64,000 bases of DNA. Source: Crossaster papposus (lineage: Eukaryota > Echinodermata > Asteroidea > Velatida > Solasteridae). This document shows, piece by piece, positions 62,937-64,000 of the stretch. Positions within the stretch are counted from its first letter, which is position 1. Every line of letters begins with the position of its first letter. The notes beneath the pieces are model-generated. The model saw nothing but the letters and a program-made list of their open reading frames with translations, was not told the DNA's origin and did not search any database. The position numbers were made by a program, and so were the translations under genes. The stretch covers positions 98,744-162,743 of the forward strand of contig JBAIAA010001106.1 in assembly GCA_037893245.1 (NCBI GenBank), written 5' to 3'.

Positions 62937-63300
62937 ATGAATGCTGACGACCGAAATGAACTCATCAAGGTGTACTTCCACAAAGACAAGCTGTACAAAG
63001 ATATTGTCCAAATATTGGCGATAGAGCATAGCGTATTGTGTCCCTCCGGCATCTAAAACGGATTATGATGGAAGTTGGTCAAGTCTGAAGGAAAAATATA
63101 TAGCAATATTGCAATGTTGTCGAATTTCTACACCATCAGATAAGAAGTTCTGGGAAACTTCACAGATACCGATGGATGTCAGAAAAACGTAATTTACATA
63201 TCCAATGGTTATGTACAATGGTAAGTGTCCCGAAACAATATTATGGCTTTTGGAAATATTTTGCAAACAAGAACACAACATAAATGTCCGCACAAAAGGC
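62937..63300 (+). pseudogene. N-terminal part of an integrase-core (rve-like) protein gene, decayed
   Basis: After a possible acceptor (GGTACAG before ATG 62937) reads MNADDRNELIKVYFHKDKLY, KDIVQILAIEHS, then one frame over VSLRHLKRIMMEVG, stop, VVEFLHHQIRSSGKLHRYRW and M. The order of a short helical ELIxxYF segment, an SLRxLKR helix-turn-helix and GSGxLxGYRxM matches my memory of the N-terminus of animal integrase-core proteins related to Ginger/LTR integrases. Two stops and at least one frameshift. The catalytic core is not present downstream. Confidence 0.55.
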
Positions 63301-63414
63301 CTAGACTAGATTAATCCATGAATTCCAGCGCGCACTTCGTAAAGAATCACTTGTACATTTTAGTGCAGTGCCTTAGGCCTTAAAGCTCACATTCTTGCTT
63401 ATAATCATACTCTT

Positions 63415-63440
63415 GTAGTAGTAGTAGTAGTAGTAGTCCG
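63415..63440. repeat. (GTA)n microsatellite, LINE 3' tail
   Basis: About eight GTA units. On the minus strand (TAC)n follows the LINE C-terminal region and probably is its 3' tail. Confidence 0.65.
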
Positions 63441-63499
63441 TCGAAACGACGAAGACGTCCTCACAAATCTCCACTGAAAGTCATTGTCATTGTTGATAA

Positions 63500-64000
63500 G
63501 TCATTGCTGATAAGGATGTACCCGCATGTGACTACGTAGGCCAAATTCTGAGGCACAACGTCTTTCACAGACCTGGCACGAAATACCGTCCCCTGGAGGG
63601 GGCGCTGCTGCAGCTCGTGCCTCCAAAACCTGCGCACCTCCCTAGCCTACATACGTTTGGTCTCAAAGACATCGACGGCCTGATGACATCTGGCACGCCA
63701 CGGACTATGGTTGGCTACAAGCGTTTCCAGCTTCCCCAGAGGAATGTCACACTGCTTCAGGATAGCATGAAGGTGATCCTTGAATCGCTTCTTTTGGCCA
63801 CCCACTTGGCGTTGTCCCTCAGAGAGCTCTCCAAATAGCAGCTTTCTAGGGAGGCGGTTCTCAGGCATTCTGATGACATGACCGGTCCATCGCAGCTGAC
63901 GTTGGATGATCATTGCCTCAATGCTATGGCAGCTGGCAGACTGTAATACAAGAACATGAGGGATGCGATCGGCCCAAGTGATACCAAGGATGCGATGCAA
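63500..64000 (-). pseudogene. C-terminal end of a non-LTR retrotransposon with C2H2 finger, cut by the window edge
   Basis: Minus strand reads MHRILGITWADRIPHVLVLQ, QRQLRWTGHVIRMPENRLPR, KLLFGELSEGQRQVGGQKKR, FKDHLHAILKQCDIP and WRARCHQAVDVFETKRM, stop at 63647-63649. One frame over follow GDGISCQVCERRCASEFGLR and SHMRVH, a C2H2 zinc finger. RWxGHVxRM...LPRxLLxGEL plus a terminal C2H2 finger is common in LINE-derived ORFs of marine invertebrates; RTE-like or related clade. A frameshift lies near 63620-63645. The RT part is beyond the window. Confidence 0.78.

Overview
The window is animal nuclear DNA, A+T-rich, with spliced genes whose exons have GT-AG borders, long repeat-filled introns and very dense transposons. 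The gene families (HNK-1-type carbohydrate sulfotransferase, a CUB/LDL-receptor-A mosaic protein) and the repeat set (PIF/Harbinger foldback elements, piggyBac, BEL/Pao, several CR1/L2-like and Tx1-like non-LTR retrotransposons, a tRNA-derived SINE) suggest a marine invertebrate, plausibly a deuterostome such as a hemichordate, echinoderm or cephalochordate. The species cannot be fixed from the sequence alone.

1-17,600 (host genes, minus strand). A carbohydrate sulfotransferase gene can be assembled completely: four coding exons between 3720 and 1033, a predicted type II membrane protein of about 386 residues with both PAPS-binding motifs. Upstream on the same strand, seven exons between 17,596 and 9,040 encode CUB - LDLa - CUB - LDLa - CUB - LDLa - LDLa. 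All seven exons are phase 1-1 and both ends of the gene are missing. A 4.1-kb two-gene PIF/Harbinger-type element (4468-8549) lies between the two genes. One intron of the CUB/LDLa gene carries a three-level nest of elements (13,661-17,109).

17,600-41,000 (repeat desert). No intact host gene was recognised. Contents include a split Tx1-like LINE, a decayed THAP-domain gene, minisatellites, a 2.4-kb MULE-like element with a 9-bp target duplication, a segmental duplication interrupted by a CR1-like LINE, a foldback-in-foldback composite (36,471-38,390) and a decayed BEL/Pao pol.

41,000-64,000 (transposon layers). A CR1/L2-like LINE with tandem repeats before its ORF is broken by a 2.8-kb TIR element and by a SINE. 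Next comes a Harbinger-type composite (48,374-54,082) holding a nearly intact LINE. It is followed by a LINE whose endonuclease and RT halves are split by a piggyBac element that has one in-frame stop. The right end holds a decayed integrase-like gene and the C-terminus of another LINE.

The most unusual pattern is architectural. Several unrelated-looking foldback elements share a 3-bp TWA target duplication and arms built from an element-specific oligonucleotide word. In two different families a copy lies in inverted orientation inside another copy of itself (arm order A-B-A'-B'), and one of these composites is duplicated head to tail.
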